Source of the DNA: Candidatus Gastranaerophilales bacterium
GTDB taxonomy: Bacteria; Cyanobacteriota; Vampirovibrionia; Gastranaerophilales; Gastranaerophilaceae
Assembly (NCBI GenBank): GCA_944323395.1
Contig: CALUSI010000002.1
Coordinates: 1 to 64,000 of the forward strand
DNA: 64,000 nucleotides
Direction: 5' to 3'
The position numbers and the translations under genes are program-made. Of this stretch, positions 44,754 through 54,501 are shown piece after piece. The first letter of the stretch is position 1. Each line of letters starts with the position of its first letter. The notes under the pieces are model-generated. The model did not search any database, was not told where the DNA came from, and saw only the letters and a list, made by a program, of their open reading frames with translations.

Positions 44754-46253
44754 ATGCGAATAAATATAAATAAATTTAATTTATTATATAATAATACTGT
44801 TAAACAAAATATACAGTCAGGTTTTTATGCTACTAATTTGTCACCTTTAAAACAAGATACTGTATCTTTTTCTGGTAGAGGGAAACTTATTTCGGAAAAT
44901 ATGATTGATGCTCCACATGAAAGAACATGTAGACTTGTTGAACTGAACGCTGAACCTGCAAGATTTTATTTAGAATCTGTTTTGGATAAATATTTAAAAC
45001 CTTTGACTCAGGTTAATTCGGAATCTAATCCGAAAGATTTTCCTATACTTGAATATTCAACACGAATAAAAAAGTCTACAAGTATTAGAGAAAAAGTTGT
45101 ATCAAAATATTCTAAGGTATATAGTACCGAAGCTGATGAGTTTTCATGCCATCTTGTTGACGAATTTCTGAAATATTTTGAATTGAAAGATGGTATTTCT
45201 AAAAATTTTGTAGTGAAGGAAGCAAAAAAGCTAATAGCAAGTAAAGTTCCCCCTTATGAGTTTATTTCATATTATGTTTCAACTATAGCGTCAGAATTTC
45301 AAGATAAAAATTATTTAAATTTTAAAGATTTTTCGGATGATAAATTAAAGCAGATTTTTAATCAAATTATCGATTCATTAGCAGATGTACCAAAATCTCC
45401 TCATACAGAAGGTTCCGTGTACATTGAGCCAACATGTATAAAAGGTGTAAAGCATTATGCAAATGATATTGTAGGGGCTAGAATTACAATGAAAGAGTCT
45501 GATCCCGAATATACAGGACTTGTTCTTTCAGCACTTCAACGTGCTGTCAATGATGGTCTTTTAAAAATTACATCAATTGAGAATAATTTACCTGATTCTC
45601 AAAAACTGCCTGCAGGAAAACAATTATCAGATTATGCATATGCTAAGGATTACCAACTTAGAAATCTTGCACATGCTGCTGATGCAAAATTAATTAGGAA
45701 AAAGTCAAGGTCTGGATATCTTGCAATTCACATTAATGTAGATTTATCAAATTCTCTTTTCTCTTGTTATAATGGAGTTTTTGATGGTTATACTGGTGAA
45801 ATTCAAATTCTTGGTTCAGATGTTGAACAATTAAAAGATGTTGAAGATTTATGTTATAAACTTAAAGACGATAAAAATGCTATTCGTTCTGAATATAAAC
45901 CATTTAAAAATCATTTTAAGTCCTATTATAATGATAAAACAAAGGATGCCTTTGAAGATTATACATATGCTTTATATCTAGCACAACGATCACTTCCTTC
46001 AAATTCAAAAAAATCGGATTTCTTTCCTTCAATTGAAGAACTTGGTTTTTCTGGTAAATTGCCAAAAGAACTCGACTTTAACTATTTAAGAAGATTAAAA
46101 GAAAAATGTGATTTTTCCGCAAAACTTTTGCAAACTCAAGAGGAAATTAAAAATAGTACAAATAGAAATCATGCAGAAACTATAAGAACTATAAAACGCT
46201 ATGGAGATATTAAAACGCTTAAAAATCTTATATATTACATTATAAAAGGCTAG
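44754..46253 (+). CDS. RelA/SpoT-like nucleotidyltransferase-fold protein with lineage tag
   Basis: About 499 residues, started at 44754 (an in-frame ATG at 44739 is possible; neither has a strong site). The tag PLKQDTVSFSG lies at about residues 31-41. RelA/SpoT synthetase landmarks are in order: TRIKKSTSIREK (about 103-114; consensus RxKxxxSIxxK), DIVGARIT (238-245; consensus DIxGxR), RSGYLAIH (319-326; consensus GYxxxH) and GEIQI (348-352; consensus EIQxR, where Arg is replaced by Leu-Gly). A 120-residue helical insertion separates the first two. It lacks HD hydrolase, TGS and ACT domains. It could make an alarmone or be a secreted or inactive relative. Confidence 0.65.
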   Translation: MRININKFNLLYNNTVKQNIQSGFYATNLSPLKQDTVSFSGRGKLISENMIDAPHERTCRLVELNAEPARFYLESVLDKYLKPLTQVNSESNPKDFPILEYSTRIKKSTSIREKVVSKYSKVYSTEADEFSCHLVDEFLKYFELKDGISKNFVVKEAKKLIASKVPPYEFISYYVSTIASEFQDKNYLNFKDFSDDKLKQIFNQIIDSLADVPKSPHTEGSVYIEPTCIKGVKHYANDIVGARITMKESDPEYTGLVLSALQRAVNDGLLKITSIENNLPDSQKLPAGKQLSDYAYAKDYQLRNLAHAADAKLIRKKSRSGYLAIHINVDLSNSLFSCYNGVFDGYTGEIQILGSDVEQLKDVEDLCYKLKDDKNAIRSEYKPFKNHFKSYYNDKTKDAFEDYTYALYLAQRSLPSNSKKSDFFPSIEELGFSGKLPKELDFNYLRRLKEKCDFSAKLLQTQEEIKNSTNRNHAETIRTIKRYGDIKTLKNLIYYIIKG

Positions 46254-46687
46254 CTATTTTGTTTTAATAATTTATATAAAAGATTTGTTAAAAAGGGAAT
46301 GAAAAATATTCTACTAACCAATATACCTATAATAATATACAATAGCATAAGATATATTACAATTTCTATTATGTTGAAAGATAAATTAAATATTGGTATA
46401 ACTAGAATTCTAACTGTCATTATATAATTTAATTTAGCTATAATTATATTTAAAAAAGGTATTAGTGATAATATTGAAAATAATATATTTAGTGTTAATT
46501 TGAATATTGCAAGAAATATTGCAATAACCATAGATTGTACTATATTGTACATCAAAAAATATCTTAATTTCTTCTTTGTATAATGAGCAATTAATAGCCA
46601 AACTAAACCGACTATTCCCATTGAAATATATGATAGAATAGATATTATTTTTTCAATTGGTAATACTTTGATTGTACTATGCTGCAT
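46250..46687 (-). CDS. Small multi-pass membrane protein
   Basis: A 145-residue protein with about three or four hydrophobic segments (YISMGIVGLVWLLIAHY, SMVIAIFLAIFKLTLNILFSILSLI and IEIVIYLMLLYIIIGILV). No family is recognised; the pattern of YTKKKLRYFLMYNIVQS recalls small cyanobacterial-type membrane proteins involved in protein import, but this is weak. Its start overlaps the TPR gene by 11 nt, so they are coupled. Its stop overlaps the convergent RelA/SpoT-like gene by 4 nt. Confidence 0.65.
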   Translation of the reverse strand: MQHSTIKVLPIEKIISILSYISMGIVGLVWLLIAHYTKKKLRYFLMYNIVQSMVIAIFLAIFKLTLNILFSILSLIPFLNIIIAKLNYIMTVRILVIPIFNLSFNIIEIVIYLMLLYIIIGILVSRIFFIPFLTNLLYKLLKQNS

Positions 46688-47741
46688 CGATACAATCCTT
46701 ATTATTTCTGGTTTGAATATATTCTTGAATTGTTTCTATGTAAATTAATTTTAATTCATCATTTTCAGAATCAATATCAATAGCTTGCTTATATGAAGAT
46801 ATTGCAGAACGTAAGTCCTTAATCAAAACATAAGTGTTGCCAAGTAGAATATATGCAGATGTATTTGTTGGTTCAAGTTGTATAACTTTATTGTACAATT
46901 CAATAGCCTTATCATATTTTTTTTCAGAACAAAATAAATTTCCTAAAAGAATATAACTATTGGTTATCAATGGTGCTAGTGTTATTGCTTGTTCATACAT
47001 TTGAATAGCTTTTTTTATTTTACCTTGCTCAAATAATGATATACCATAACAAATATAGGCTTGATAAAAATTCTGATCTTCATTTAATACAGATTCAAAA
47101 AGTTTATTTGCTTTTTTATATTTTTTAGCACTGGAATAGGCATTTGCACAATATAATAAAATTATATTATTATTAGGTAACAAATTAATTGCATTTTCAA
47201 ATAATGTTGATGCATTCTGATACTTTCCGGTTTTCATTAAAACTAATGCAAGATTAATATAATTTTCAGCTATATCATCTCTTAGCTTCAATGCTTTTTC
47301 AAAATATATTATTGCTTCTTCAAAATTCTTTTGATCTTGATATAGTAAGGCAATTGCAGAATATACTTTATAATTATTTTTTTCAATATGCAAAGCTTTT
47401 ACATAATTTGTCATTGCTTGTTGAAATTCACCAAGTTCTGCGTGTGCATTTCCTAAATTAAAATATATGGAAAAATTATCAATACCCAAACTTACAGCTC
47501 TCGAATAGTAGTTTATGGCTTTATTGTACTCTTGCTTATAAAAGTATAAACTACCAAGGTTAGTTAATGCAATAAAATTATGTTGTTCTAAATTTATTAA
47601 ACTTTCATATACATTTATAGCCAAATCATATTCTCTTTCTATTGAATATAAATTAGCTAATTTTAAATAATTATCTGCATTATTTGGATTTTCTACTATC
47701 TTTTTTATAAGATATTCAATTTCTTCAATGTTATTGTTCAT
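46677..47741 (-). CDS. TPR-repeat protein
   Basis: The ATG at 47741 is chosen because a complete promoter ends 7 nt before it; the frame opens at 47777 inside the promoter. The 354-residue protein is almost entirely tetratricopeptide repeats, about nine, for example YLKLANLYSIEREYDLAINVYESLI and AYILLGNTYVLIKDLRSAISSYKQAI. TPR arrays bind other proteins. It has no signal peptide. It overlaps the membrane protein gene by 11 nt, so the pair may form a membrane-associated scaffold. Confidence 0.85.
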   Translation of the reverse strand: MNNNIEEIEYLIKKIVENPNNADNYLKLANLYSIEREYDLAINVYESLINLEQHNFIALTNLGSLYFYKQEYNKAINYYSRAVSLGIDNFSIYFNLGNAHAELGEFQQAMTNYVKALHIEKNNYKVYSAIALLYQDQKNFEEAIIYFEKALKLRDDIAENYINLALVLMKTGKYQNASTLFENAINLLPNNNIILLYCANAYSSAKKYKKANKLFESVLNEDQNFYQAYICYGISLFEQGKIKKAIQMYEQAITLAPLITNSYILLGNLFCSEKKYDKAIELYNKVIQLEPTNTSAYILLGNTYVLIKDLRSAISSYKQAIDIDSENDELKLIYIETIQEYIQTRNNKDCIDAA

Positions 47742-47748
47742 GGAATTA

Positions 47749-47777
47749 ATTATACTAAATAATGATTTTAGTAGCAA
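47749..47777 (-). promoter_or_regulatory. Promoter for the TPR gene, probably leaderless
   Basis: On the minus strand TTGCTA (47777-47772), a 17-nt spacer and a perfect TATAAT (47754-47749) are followed by 7 nt and the ATG at 47741. There is no room for a ribosome binding site, so transcription should begin at or within a base or two of the start codon. Confidence 0.6.
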
Positions 47778-47785
47778 ATAAATGT

Positions 47786-48721
47786 TTAATCATTAAGTAT
47801 TTTTCTGTCAAAATATTCTATTGTTTTTAAAAGACCATCTTTTATGTGTATTTTAGGTTGCCAATTTAAAATTTCTTTAGCAAGATTAATATTCGGTTCT
47901 CTTTGAACAGGATCATCTGATGGTAATTCTTTAAAAATAATTTCAGATTTTGAATTTGTAAGTTCAATAATTAATTTAGCAAATTCTAAAATAGTATATT
48001 CATCAGGATTTCCTAAATTAACTGGTTTACTATAATTGCTTTCCATTAATTTGATAAGTGCGTCAACTAAGTCTGAAACATAACAAAATGCTCTTGTTTG
48101 AGAACCTGTACCATAAACGGTTATTGGTTCATTTCTTAATGCTTGTACAATAAAATTAGATACTACTCGTCCATCATTTAGAGCCATTCTTGGACCATAA
48201 GTGTTAAAAATACGTGCTATTCTAATATCAACATTATTTTGTCTATGATAGTCCATCATAAGTGTTTCTGCGCATCTTTTGCCTTCATCATAACAGCTTC
48301 GAATGCCAATAGGATTGACATTTCCCCAATATGTTTCAACTTGTGGATGAATTTGCGGATTTCCGTACACTTCACTTGTACTTGCTTGTAATATCTTAGC
48401 TTTACATCTTTTAGCCAGACCAAGCATATTTATAATACCCATAACTGATGTTTTCATTGTCTTTATTGGATTGTATTGGTAATGAACAGGCGAAGCCGGA
48501 CAAGCTAAATTATAAATTTCATCAACTTCTGCAAGATATTCATTAATTATATCATGCCTTACTAATTCAAACTTATTATTTCCTATTAAATGTCTTATAT
48601 TGTCCTTTGAGCCGGTAAAAAAGTTATCAAGACAAATTATATCATTTCCTTCTTGTAACAACCTTTCTGATAAATGTGCTCCAATAAAACCCGCACCACC
48701 AGTTATTAAAATTCTCTTCAT
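47786..48721 (-). CDS. UDP-glucuronate decarboxylase (UDP-xylose synthase-type)
   Basis: A 311-residue short-chain dehydrogenase/epimerase. NAD binding: [12 protein letters not shown] (6-17). Active site: STSEVYG (114-120) with Y144 and K148 in [12 protein letters not shown], the phrase typical of UXS enzymes rather than ordinary epimerases. [22 protein letters not shown] and [13 protein letters not shown]-type motifs also fit. It would turn UDP-glucuronate into UDP-xylose for surface glycans. Its ATG overlaps the stop of the ABC exporter gene (ATGA), tying sugar supply to export. Confidence 0.92.
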   Translation of the reverse strand: MKRILITGGAGFIGAHLSERLLQEGNDIICLDNFFTGSKDNIRHLIGNNKFELVRHDIINEYLAEVDEIYNLACPASPVHYQYNPIKTMKTSVMGIINMLGLAKRCKAKILQASTSEVYGNPQIHPQVETYWGNVNPIGIRSCYDEGKRCAETLMMDYHRQNNVDIRIARIFNTYGPRMALNDGRVVSNFIVQALRNEPITVYGTGSQTRAFCYVSDLVDALIKLMESNYSKPVNLGNPDEYTILEFAKLIIELTNSKSEIIFKELPSDDPVQREPNINLAKEILNWQPKIHIKDGLLKTIEYFDRKILND

Positions 48722-50532
48722 AAAGTTAGTTCCTCTGAATTCTTAAATTGCATTTCATAAAGTTGTTTGTATTGTCCATTTTCTATTGAAAGTAGTTCTT
48801 TGTGTGTTCCAAGTTCAACTAGCTCGCCATCGTTTATTACTGCAATTCTGTCTGCATTTTTTATTGTAGAAAGTCTGTGTGCAATTACAAAAACGGTCTT
48901 ATTTTTAATTAAATTATCCAATGCTTTTTGAACTACTGCTTCTGATTCATTATCTAATGCTGAAGTTGCTTCATCTAAAATAATTATTGGAGTATTTCTT
49001 ATCATTGCTCTTGCAATTGCAACTCTTTGCCTTTGTCCGCCTGAAAGTGTTAATCCTCTTTCTCCTAAAATTGTTTCTAATCCTTTAGGAAGTGAGGCTA
49101 TAACATCATCAAGATGTGAGGCAGAAAGTGCTGTATTTAAGTCTTCTTGTGTTGCATTTGGGTTTGCTAGTAAAATATTTTCTCTAATTGTCCCTGTAAA
49201 TAAAAAATTATCTTGAAAAACAAAAGATATATTTTTTCTAAGTTCATTTAATTTGAAGTTTTTTATATCAATTCCATCGAATTTAATAGATCCTGATGTT
49301 ACATCATAAAACCTGGGTATTAAATTAACAAATGTTGATTTGCCTCCTCCTGAATTTCCAACTATAGCAAGAGTTTCTCCTTTTTTTACATGCAAATTAA
49401 TATTTTTTAGTACAGTTTTATTTTCTACATATTCAAAATAAACATTTTTAAAAGTAACTCCGCTCGTTAAATTAGGAATATCAATTGTTGTTTCTTTATC
49501 CTTAATTAAGGGGACATAATCAAAAAGTTCAAAGACACGTCCCATAGCGACGAATATATTTTGAATGCTAGTCATTGTATTTCCCAATGTTTTTATTGGC
49601 TTATATAAAAGTAATAAAGAAGTTACGAATGACGCAAAAGATCCGGCTGTCATTTGTCCTGAATATATTAGTTTTGTGCCATAGAATAATACAAATGCGA
49701 TTCCAAATGAAGCAATTAAATACATTATTGGAGACATCCATCCAACTCTTTTGGTAAGAGAAATAGAAACATCAAAACTTTTATTTATTCCATCAGTAAA
49801 TAATTTTTTTTGTCTTTCTTGTAAATTATATGCTGTAACAACTTTGTTTCCTGAATAAGTTTCATTTATTGTTGTCATAATATCACCTGTTATGACAGTG
49901 TTTTTATTAGAAACTGATTTGATTTTTTTTCTTATAAAAAAAACTGGTACAAAAGCAATAGCTAAGACTAAAACACCAACAATTGCAAGTTTCCAAGAAC
50001 TGTATAGCATAACAATGATTAAAGACATTGCACCAAATAAGCTTATAATAAATGTTTTAATTTGTTCTACGATTCCTCTTGAAGCTGAATCAGGGTCTGT
50101 CAAATATCTGTTAATAACTAATCCGGATGAATTTTCATCGAAAAAAGATGTATCCATGAAAACTAATCTAGAGAATAAATCATTTTTTACTGCATTAGTT
50201 ATTTTTAAGCTAGTCCAATCTGTAAGGTACGAATTTAGATATCTTAATACACCTTGAAAAACAGCAAAAAATATAATAGCAAATGGCATACCGTAAGCCA
50301 TTGCAATATATGGTATTTCTACTCCAAAAATTATTAAATTTTGTTGTCCTACTACATAGTCCATATAAGGTTTAAGAGCAAAAGATACTACCCCATCTAA
50401 TAAACCTACTGGTATTGCTATTATAAAACCTAAAATTACTTTTCCGAAAAATGGTTTTATGTATGGGAAAATTCTTTTTAATAGCCAACCATATTTAAAC
50501 GATGTTAATGCTTCTGATTCTTTTAATTTCAT
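48718..50532 (-). CDS. MsbA-like ABC exporter, fused membrane and ATPase domains
   Basis: A 604-residue half-transporter. Six membrane helices occupy about residues 25-320, and the nucleotide-binding domain follows. It has Walker A ([10 protein letters not shown]), Q-loop ([10 protein letters not shown]), signature ([10 protein letters not shown]), Walker B ([12 protein letters not shown]) and the switch His (VIAHRLST). This matches the MsbA/lipid A or glycolipid flippase group. It works as a homodimer in the inner membrane. It is the first gene of a pair with the UDP-glucuronate decarboxylase. Confidence 0.93.
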   Translation of the reverse strand: MKLKESEALTSFKYGWLLKRIFPYIKPFFGKVILGFIIAIPVGLLDGVVSFALKPYMDYVVGQQNLIIFGVEIPYIAMAYGMPFAIIFFAVFQGVLRYLNSYLTDWTSLKITNAVKNDLFSRLVFMDTSFFDENSSGLVINRYLTDPDSASRGIVEQIKTFIISLFGAMSLIIVMLYSSWKLAIVGVLVLAIAFVPVFFIRKKIKSVSNKNTVITGDIMTTINETYSGNKVVTAYNLQERQKKLFTDGINKSFDVSISLTKRVGWMSPIMYLIASFGIAFVLFYGTKLIYSGQMTAGSFASFVTSLLLLYKPIKTLGNTMTSIQNIFVAMGRVFELFDYVPLIKDKETTIDIPNLTSGVTFKNVYFEYVENKTVLKNINLHVKKGETLAIVGNSGGGKSTFVNLIPRFYDVTSGSIKFDGIDIKNFKLNELRKNISFVFQDNFLFTGTIRENILLANPNATQEDLNTALSASHLDDVIASLPKGLETILGERGLTLSGGQRQRVAIARAMIRNTPIIILDEATSALDNESEAVVQKALDNLIKNKTVFVIAHRLSTIKNADRIAVINDGELVELGTHKELLSIENGQYKQLYEMQFKNSEELTL

Positions 50533-50623
50533 GTTAATCCTTATAATTTGTTTCTAAAACTACTTATAATATTGTATAATGAATAAAAATAAGGTTGTAA
50601 TTTGAAACATAAATTAATAGAAA

Positions 50624-51715
50624 ATGGAAGAATATAGAAGTTGTCACTCAATTGAAGGTGAACTATTTTTTAATCATTTAAACAAAATTGGATATTGTTG
50701 CATGCTAACACCAAGTGGTGGACAGCCTGTTTTGTATGAAAATTATAATGGTGAGATAATTGATTGGAATGAGTTTTTTAAAAAAAGAGATGAGCACATC
50801 GAACTTATGAAAAATGGTTCAGCTTTGCCTGCATGTAAAGATTGTTTGTGGATAAAAGAAGCGAAGTGGGATCAAAGAAAAAATGAATTTCGTTATATTT
50901 TACTTAATGTTTGGGTAAAGTGTAATTTATTTTGTATATATTGTTCTAATCATAAAGATGAAAATGTTTTAAAAAATACTAGAGAATATAATTTAATACC
51001 TGTAATAAAAGATATGATTGAAAAAAAGGTATTAACTCAAAATACAAAAATTGATATTGCTGGTGGAGAAGCTACTCTTGATAAAAATTTCGATGAGTTA
51101 CTTTCTTTGTTAATAAATAATGGTGTAAAGAATATTAATATAAATACAAATGCTACAATTTTTTCTAAAAGCATTTCTGATGGTGTTAAAAAAGGAGTAG
51201 TCTCTATAATTTCATCTGTTGATGCTGGTACTCCTAAAAAATTTGAATATATAAAGAAAAAAAATTTATGGAATCAAGTATGGCAAAATATAGAAGTATA
51301 CTCGAAAAATATCAATTATAATAACAATAATACTGTAAGAACAAAATTTATTATTATTCCTAATGTAAATAGTTCAAAGATTGAAATTTTAAAATTTATT
51401 TTAAAATCAAAAAAAGCAAAAGTCTCTGGAATTATTTTAAACATTGATTTACATTGGCTACGACAGAATTATTATGATAAAGATACAATGTATGAAATTA
51501 TAAAATTGACAAGATATTTTATAAAAATAGCAAATTTATTAGATATTGATTGGCAAATATGGGCCCATATTGAAGATTTAATAAAAAGATATAACATTAT
51601 TCAAAAATCTTCAAAAATAGATGTTAATTTTATTTTTAATAAGGATAAAAAAAAGAAATCTATATGTGACAATTTTCTAATAATAATTTTGAAAATTTTA
51701 TTATTAAAAATGTAA
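50624..51715 (+). CDS. Radical SAM protein with N-terminal auxiliary cysteines
   Basis: A 363-residue radical SAM enzyme with the SAM cluster site C100-x3-C104-x2-C107 (KCNLFCIYC) and the GGEATL motif. Unusually the auxiliary cysteines come first: C25-C26 (IGYCCMLTP) and C71-x2-C74 (PACKDC), instead of in a C-terminal SPASM domain. ALPACKDCLWIKEAKW matches a group of radical SAM proteins linked to glycan or peptide modification gene clusters. Substrate unknown. A TATAAT lies at 50575-50580; no good Shine-Dalgarno is seen. The C terminus is Lys-rich and hydrophobic. Confidence 0.82.
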   Translation: MEEYRSCHSIEGELFFNHLNKIGYCCMLTPSGGQPVLYENYNGEIIDWNEFFKKRDEHIELMKNGSALPACKDCLWIKEAKWDQRKNEFRYILLNVWVKCNLFCIYCSNHKDENVLKNTREYNLIPVIKDMIEKKVLTQNTKIDIAGGEATLDKNFDELLSLLINNGVKNININTNATIFSKSISDGVKKGVVSIISSVDAGTPKKFEYIKKKNLWNQVWQNIEVYSKNINYNNNNTVRTKFIIIPNVNSSKIEILKFILKSKKAKVSGIILNIDLHWLRQNYYDKDTMYEIIKLTRYFIKIANLLDIDWQIWAHIEDLIKRYNIIQKSSKIDVNFIFNKDKKKKSICDNFLIIILKILLLKM

Positions 51716-51796
51716 CAAAATCTTTATAAATACGCTTAAAATGGCATTTTTAAAGATTTATACCACTTTTCTAGTTAGTGTGTGAAAGGGGTTTTT

Positions 51797-54463
51797 ATGG
51801 AAATTGGAGCATTTTCTGAATTTAGAACAAATCCGGTGTATACAAACAATTCTTTTACTAAAACAGATAATAAGAAATCAGAAAAAGAAGATAAAATTAT
51901 AGAAACAGCAAAGACAGTTGCTCCAATAGCAATATCTTTAGCTGCAATTCCCGTAACAGCTTTAATTGCAACAAAAATCACTACAAGTAAAGTTACGACT
52001 TTAAATAATAATTTAGTTCAGGATCTAAAAACTCAGATTAAAAATTTAAGTGATGACCTTGCAAAAATGCAGGCATTAGCAGAGCAAAGAGGAATATTAT
52101 CTACGCAAAATATACAAAGAATGGTAAACAGTTCCAAAAAAGAAAATGCTAAAATTTGGTCTGTTTTATTAGCTCTAGCCGGACTTGGAACCGCATATAA
52201 AGCAGGTGACCTTTCAGACGATGTAAAAAAAGATCTTCCCAAAAAAGTATCTGATAAAGTTAGTGATATAGATTCAAAATCATCACGTGCTATTTCTGCA
52301 GCGGAACAAGCGATAGCTTTAAATGGAAATAGTTTAGGACAAAAGTATGTTGAAAATATCAATGGAATACAATTATTAAAAAATTCTAATTCTTTAAATA
52401 AAAATGCACAAAAATATGCTCAAGCCGTAGAAGAAATAAAGACTTCAGCTCCTAAGCATTTATATGAAGCACCAATTATAAAACCAATAACAAAAGCTAA
52501 CCCGACTTTATGGTCTGTAACATCAGAATTTGCACCTGTAAAAGAAGGCGGTCTTGGTTCTGTTCCTGTTGAGATACAAAATAATGTTACTAAACTTGGT
52601 ATAAATATTCCAACTTTTATTCCGATGTATCAACAAAAAGGTATTGCATCATTCAGACAAGAAAGAAATGAATATATTTATTCTTATAAAGGAAAAGATT
52701 TTAAACTTGAAAAAGTAGCCTCTTTCAAGTTAGATGCATATCAAAGTTCTAAGTCTAAAACAGAAGATGTCGAAATTTATTTGTATTCTACTAATGACGA
52801 AGCTGGAAGAGAAAAGCAACTTATCTTTGTAAAAAATGATAATTATTTTAACGGTACAATTTATCAGACAAGTGAAAAAACAGAAGAACCGGAAAAATTT
52901 GCATTCTTCTCTAAAGCTGTTTATGAATTTGCAAAAGCAAAAGAAGATCCAAAGAGTGTTAAGGGATTAAATATATTTGATAGCAAAGTATTTGATTCTA
53001 TTCAAGCTCCTGATGGTTTAGTTTTAAATGATTGGCAAGCATCTCCAATTGCTGCTTTAGCTAGATATAAAGCACCAATGGAAAATGCATATGGTGAACT
53101 ATCAGACGAAGCTGCAAAAAAATTATCAGATATGACTATTATTACTATTGGTCATAATGCTATGTATCAAGGTTCTACAAGAAACAACAACAATGATGCT
53201 CAAAGAAAAGAATCAACAACTAATATACTGAACACATTATTTGATAATTATGCATACGATATTGTTTCAAATGCTACTACAAATGCTTCAGAAACAGATC
53301 CTACCGATGATGGCTTAGAAAATTTAGATAATGTTCTAATCATGAATCAACAAGATGGCTATTCAAATCATACAAACCTTTTAAATATGGGAATATGCTT
53401 GAGTGATTATTTCCACCCTGTTTCTCAAAATTATGCTAATGAAATCATATCAGATGATCATCCTGAATTAGCAGGTGAGTTAAGATGGGCATTAAATCAA
53501 AAAGCGAAATCAGGCTCTTTGGTCGGAATTATAAATGGTAATGATTTTAATAATTTGTCTATAGAAGCAAAAAAATCACAAATTTTACAACAAACAGGAG
53601 TTGAGCCGTTAACATATAACAAAACGTCTGATATATCAGATGTAATGGCTGCAAGATTGGAGAACAAAATAAACTTTTATAATGATTATATGCTCCCATT
53701 CACACATAAAAATGATAAGTCTAATTCTGACGAAAATGTTGAGAAAGTGAGAAAACTTTCAAGTAAATTAGAATTTGTAGAAGGCAACAAAGGTACAGAA
53801 TTACCTGTCTTATCTGATGAAGAACTTGCAACTACACCTGTTATAACATCTGTAGGCCGTTTGGTTTCACAAAAGGGAATAGGGATAATGTCAGAATCAA
53901 TAAAATTGCTTCTAGAAAACTGGGAAAAAGATTTCCCAGGTAAAAACAAACCTATTTTTTACTTGGCAGGTCAAGATGGTGAAAATGGAACTCAAAGAAA
54001 ATACATTGAAGATTTGAAAAACAAGAAATTAAAACCTGAAGATTCAAATAGAGTAGTATTTGCACACGGATTTGCACCAATGAGCGCATTAACTGCATCT
54101 TCTGATTTCTTTTTACTTCCAAGTATATTTGAACCTTGCGGATTAACACAAGGTGAATCATTTGCACTTGGTACTCCGGTAATAGGAAGTGCTGTTGGCG
54201 GTATTGTTGATACTGTAAATAGAGACGGTAAAACAAATGGTATTCTAACTGATAAAACAAAACCATTAACTGCCGAGGGTTTTTATCAAGCAATGAAGGA
54301 AGGATTAAAAATATACTTTGAAAATCCTGAACAATACGAAAAGATGGTTCAAGATTCGTTGAGTGAAGACTTTAGTTGGATTCAAAAAGATAAGCAAGGT
54401 CCTATTTTTGAATATCTTGAAAAGTTAGGTATTAATGAGTCAACTTTGCCTGAAATTATGTAA
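51797..54463 (+). CDS. glgA: Glycogen/starch synthase (GT5) with long N-terminal extension
   Basis: Transfers glucose from ADP-glucose to growing glycogen. The start at 51797 has AAGGGG 6 nt upstream, giving 888 residues against about 480 for ordinary GlgA. Residues 1-235 are an extension: a polar start (MEIGAFSEFRTNP), a hydrophobic helix (about 37-60), a coiled-coil-like stretch and a second hydrophobic patch (120-137). The GT-B enzyme follows: TSEFAPVKEGGLG (242-254, ADP-glucose-binding Lys), LVLNDWQASPIAAL, VGRLVSQKG, and SIFEPCGLTQGESFALGTPVI. A roughly 120-residue segment (QRKESTTNILNT...) between the halves is also longer than usual. It may be membrane- or granule-attached. Confidence 0.88.
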   Translation: MEIGAFSEFRTNPVYTNNSFTKTDNKKSEKEDKIIETAKTVAPIAISLAAIPVTALIATKITTSKVTTLNNNLVQDLKTQIKNLSDDLAKMQALAEQRGILSTQNIQRMVNSSKKENAKIWSVLLALAGLGTAYKAGDLSDDVKKDLPKKVSDKVSDIDSKSSRAISAAEQAIALNGNSLGQKYVENINGIQLLKNSNSLNKNAQKYAQAVEEIKTSAPKHLYEAPIIKPITKANPTLWSVTSEFAPVKEGGLGSVPVEIQNNVTKLGINIPTFIPMYQQKGIASFRQERNEYIYSYKGKDFKLEKVASFKLDAYQSSKSKTEDVEIYLYSTNDEAGREKQLIFVKNDNYFNGTIYQTSEKTEEPEKFAFFSKAVYEFAKAKEDPKSVKGLNIFDSKVFDSIQAPDGLVLNDWQASPIAALARYKAPMENAYGELSDEAAKKLSDMTIITIGHNAMYQGSTRNNNNDAQRKESTTNILNTLFDNYAYDIVSNATTNASETDPTDDGLENLDNVLIMNQQDGYSNHTNLLNMGICLSDYFHPVSQNYANEIISDDHPELAGELRWALNQKAKSGSLVGIINGNDFNNLSIEAKKSQILQQTGVEPLTYNKTSDISDVMAARLENKINFYNDYMLPFTHKNDKSNSDENVEKVRKLSSKLEFVEGNKGTELPVLSDEELATTPVITSVGRLVSQKGIGIMSESIKLLLENWEKDFPGKNKPIFYLAGQDGENGTQRKYIEDLKNKKLKPEDSNRVVFAHGFAPMSALTASSDFFLLPSIFEPCGLTQGESFALGTPVIGSAVGGIVDTVNRDGKTNGILTDKTKPLTAEGFYQAMKEGLKIYFENPEQYEKMVQDSLSEDFSWIQKDKQGPIFEYLEKLGINESTLPEIM

Positions 54464-54501
54464 TACTTGCCAATAAAAAATACATCAATTATCATAATGT
54501 T

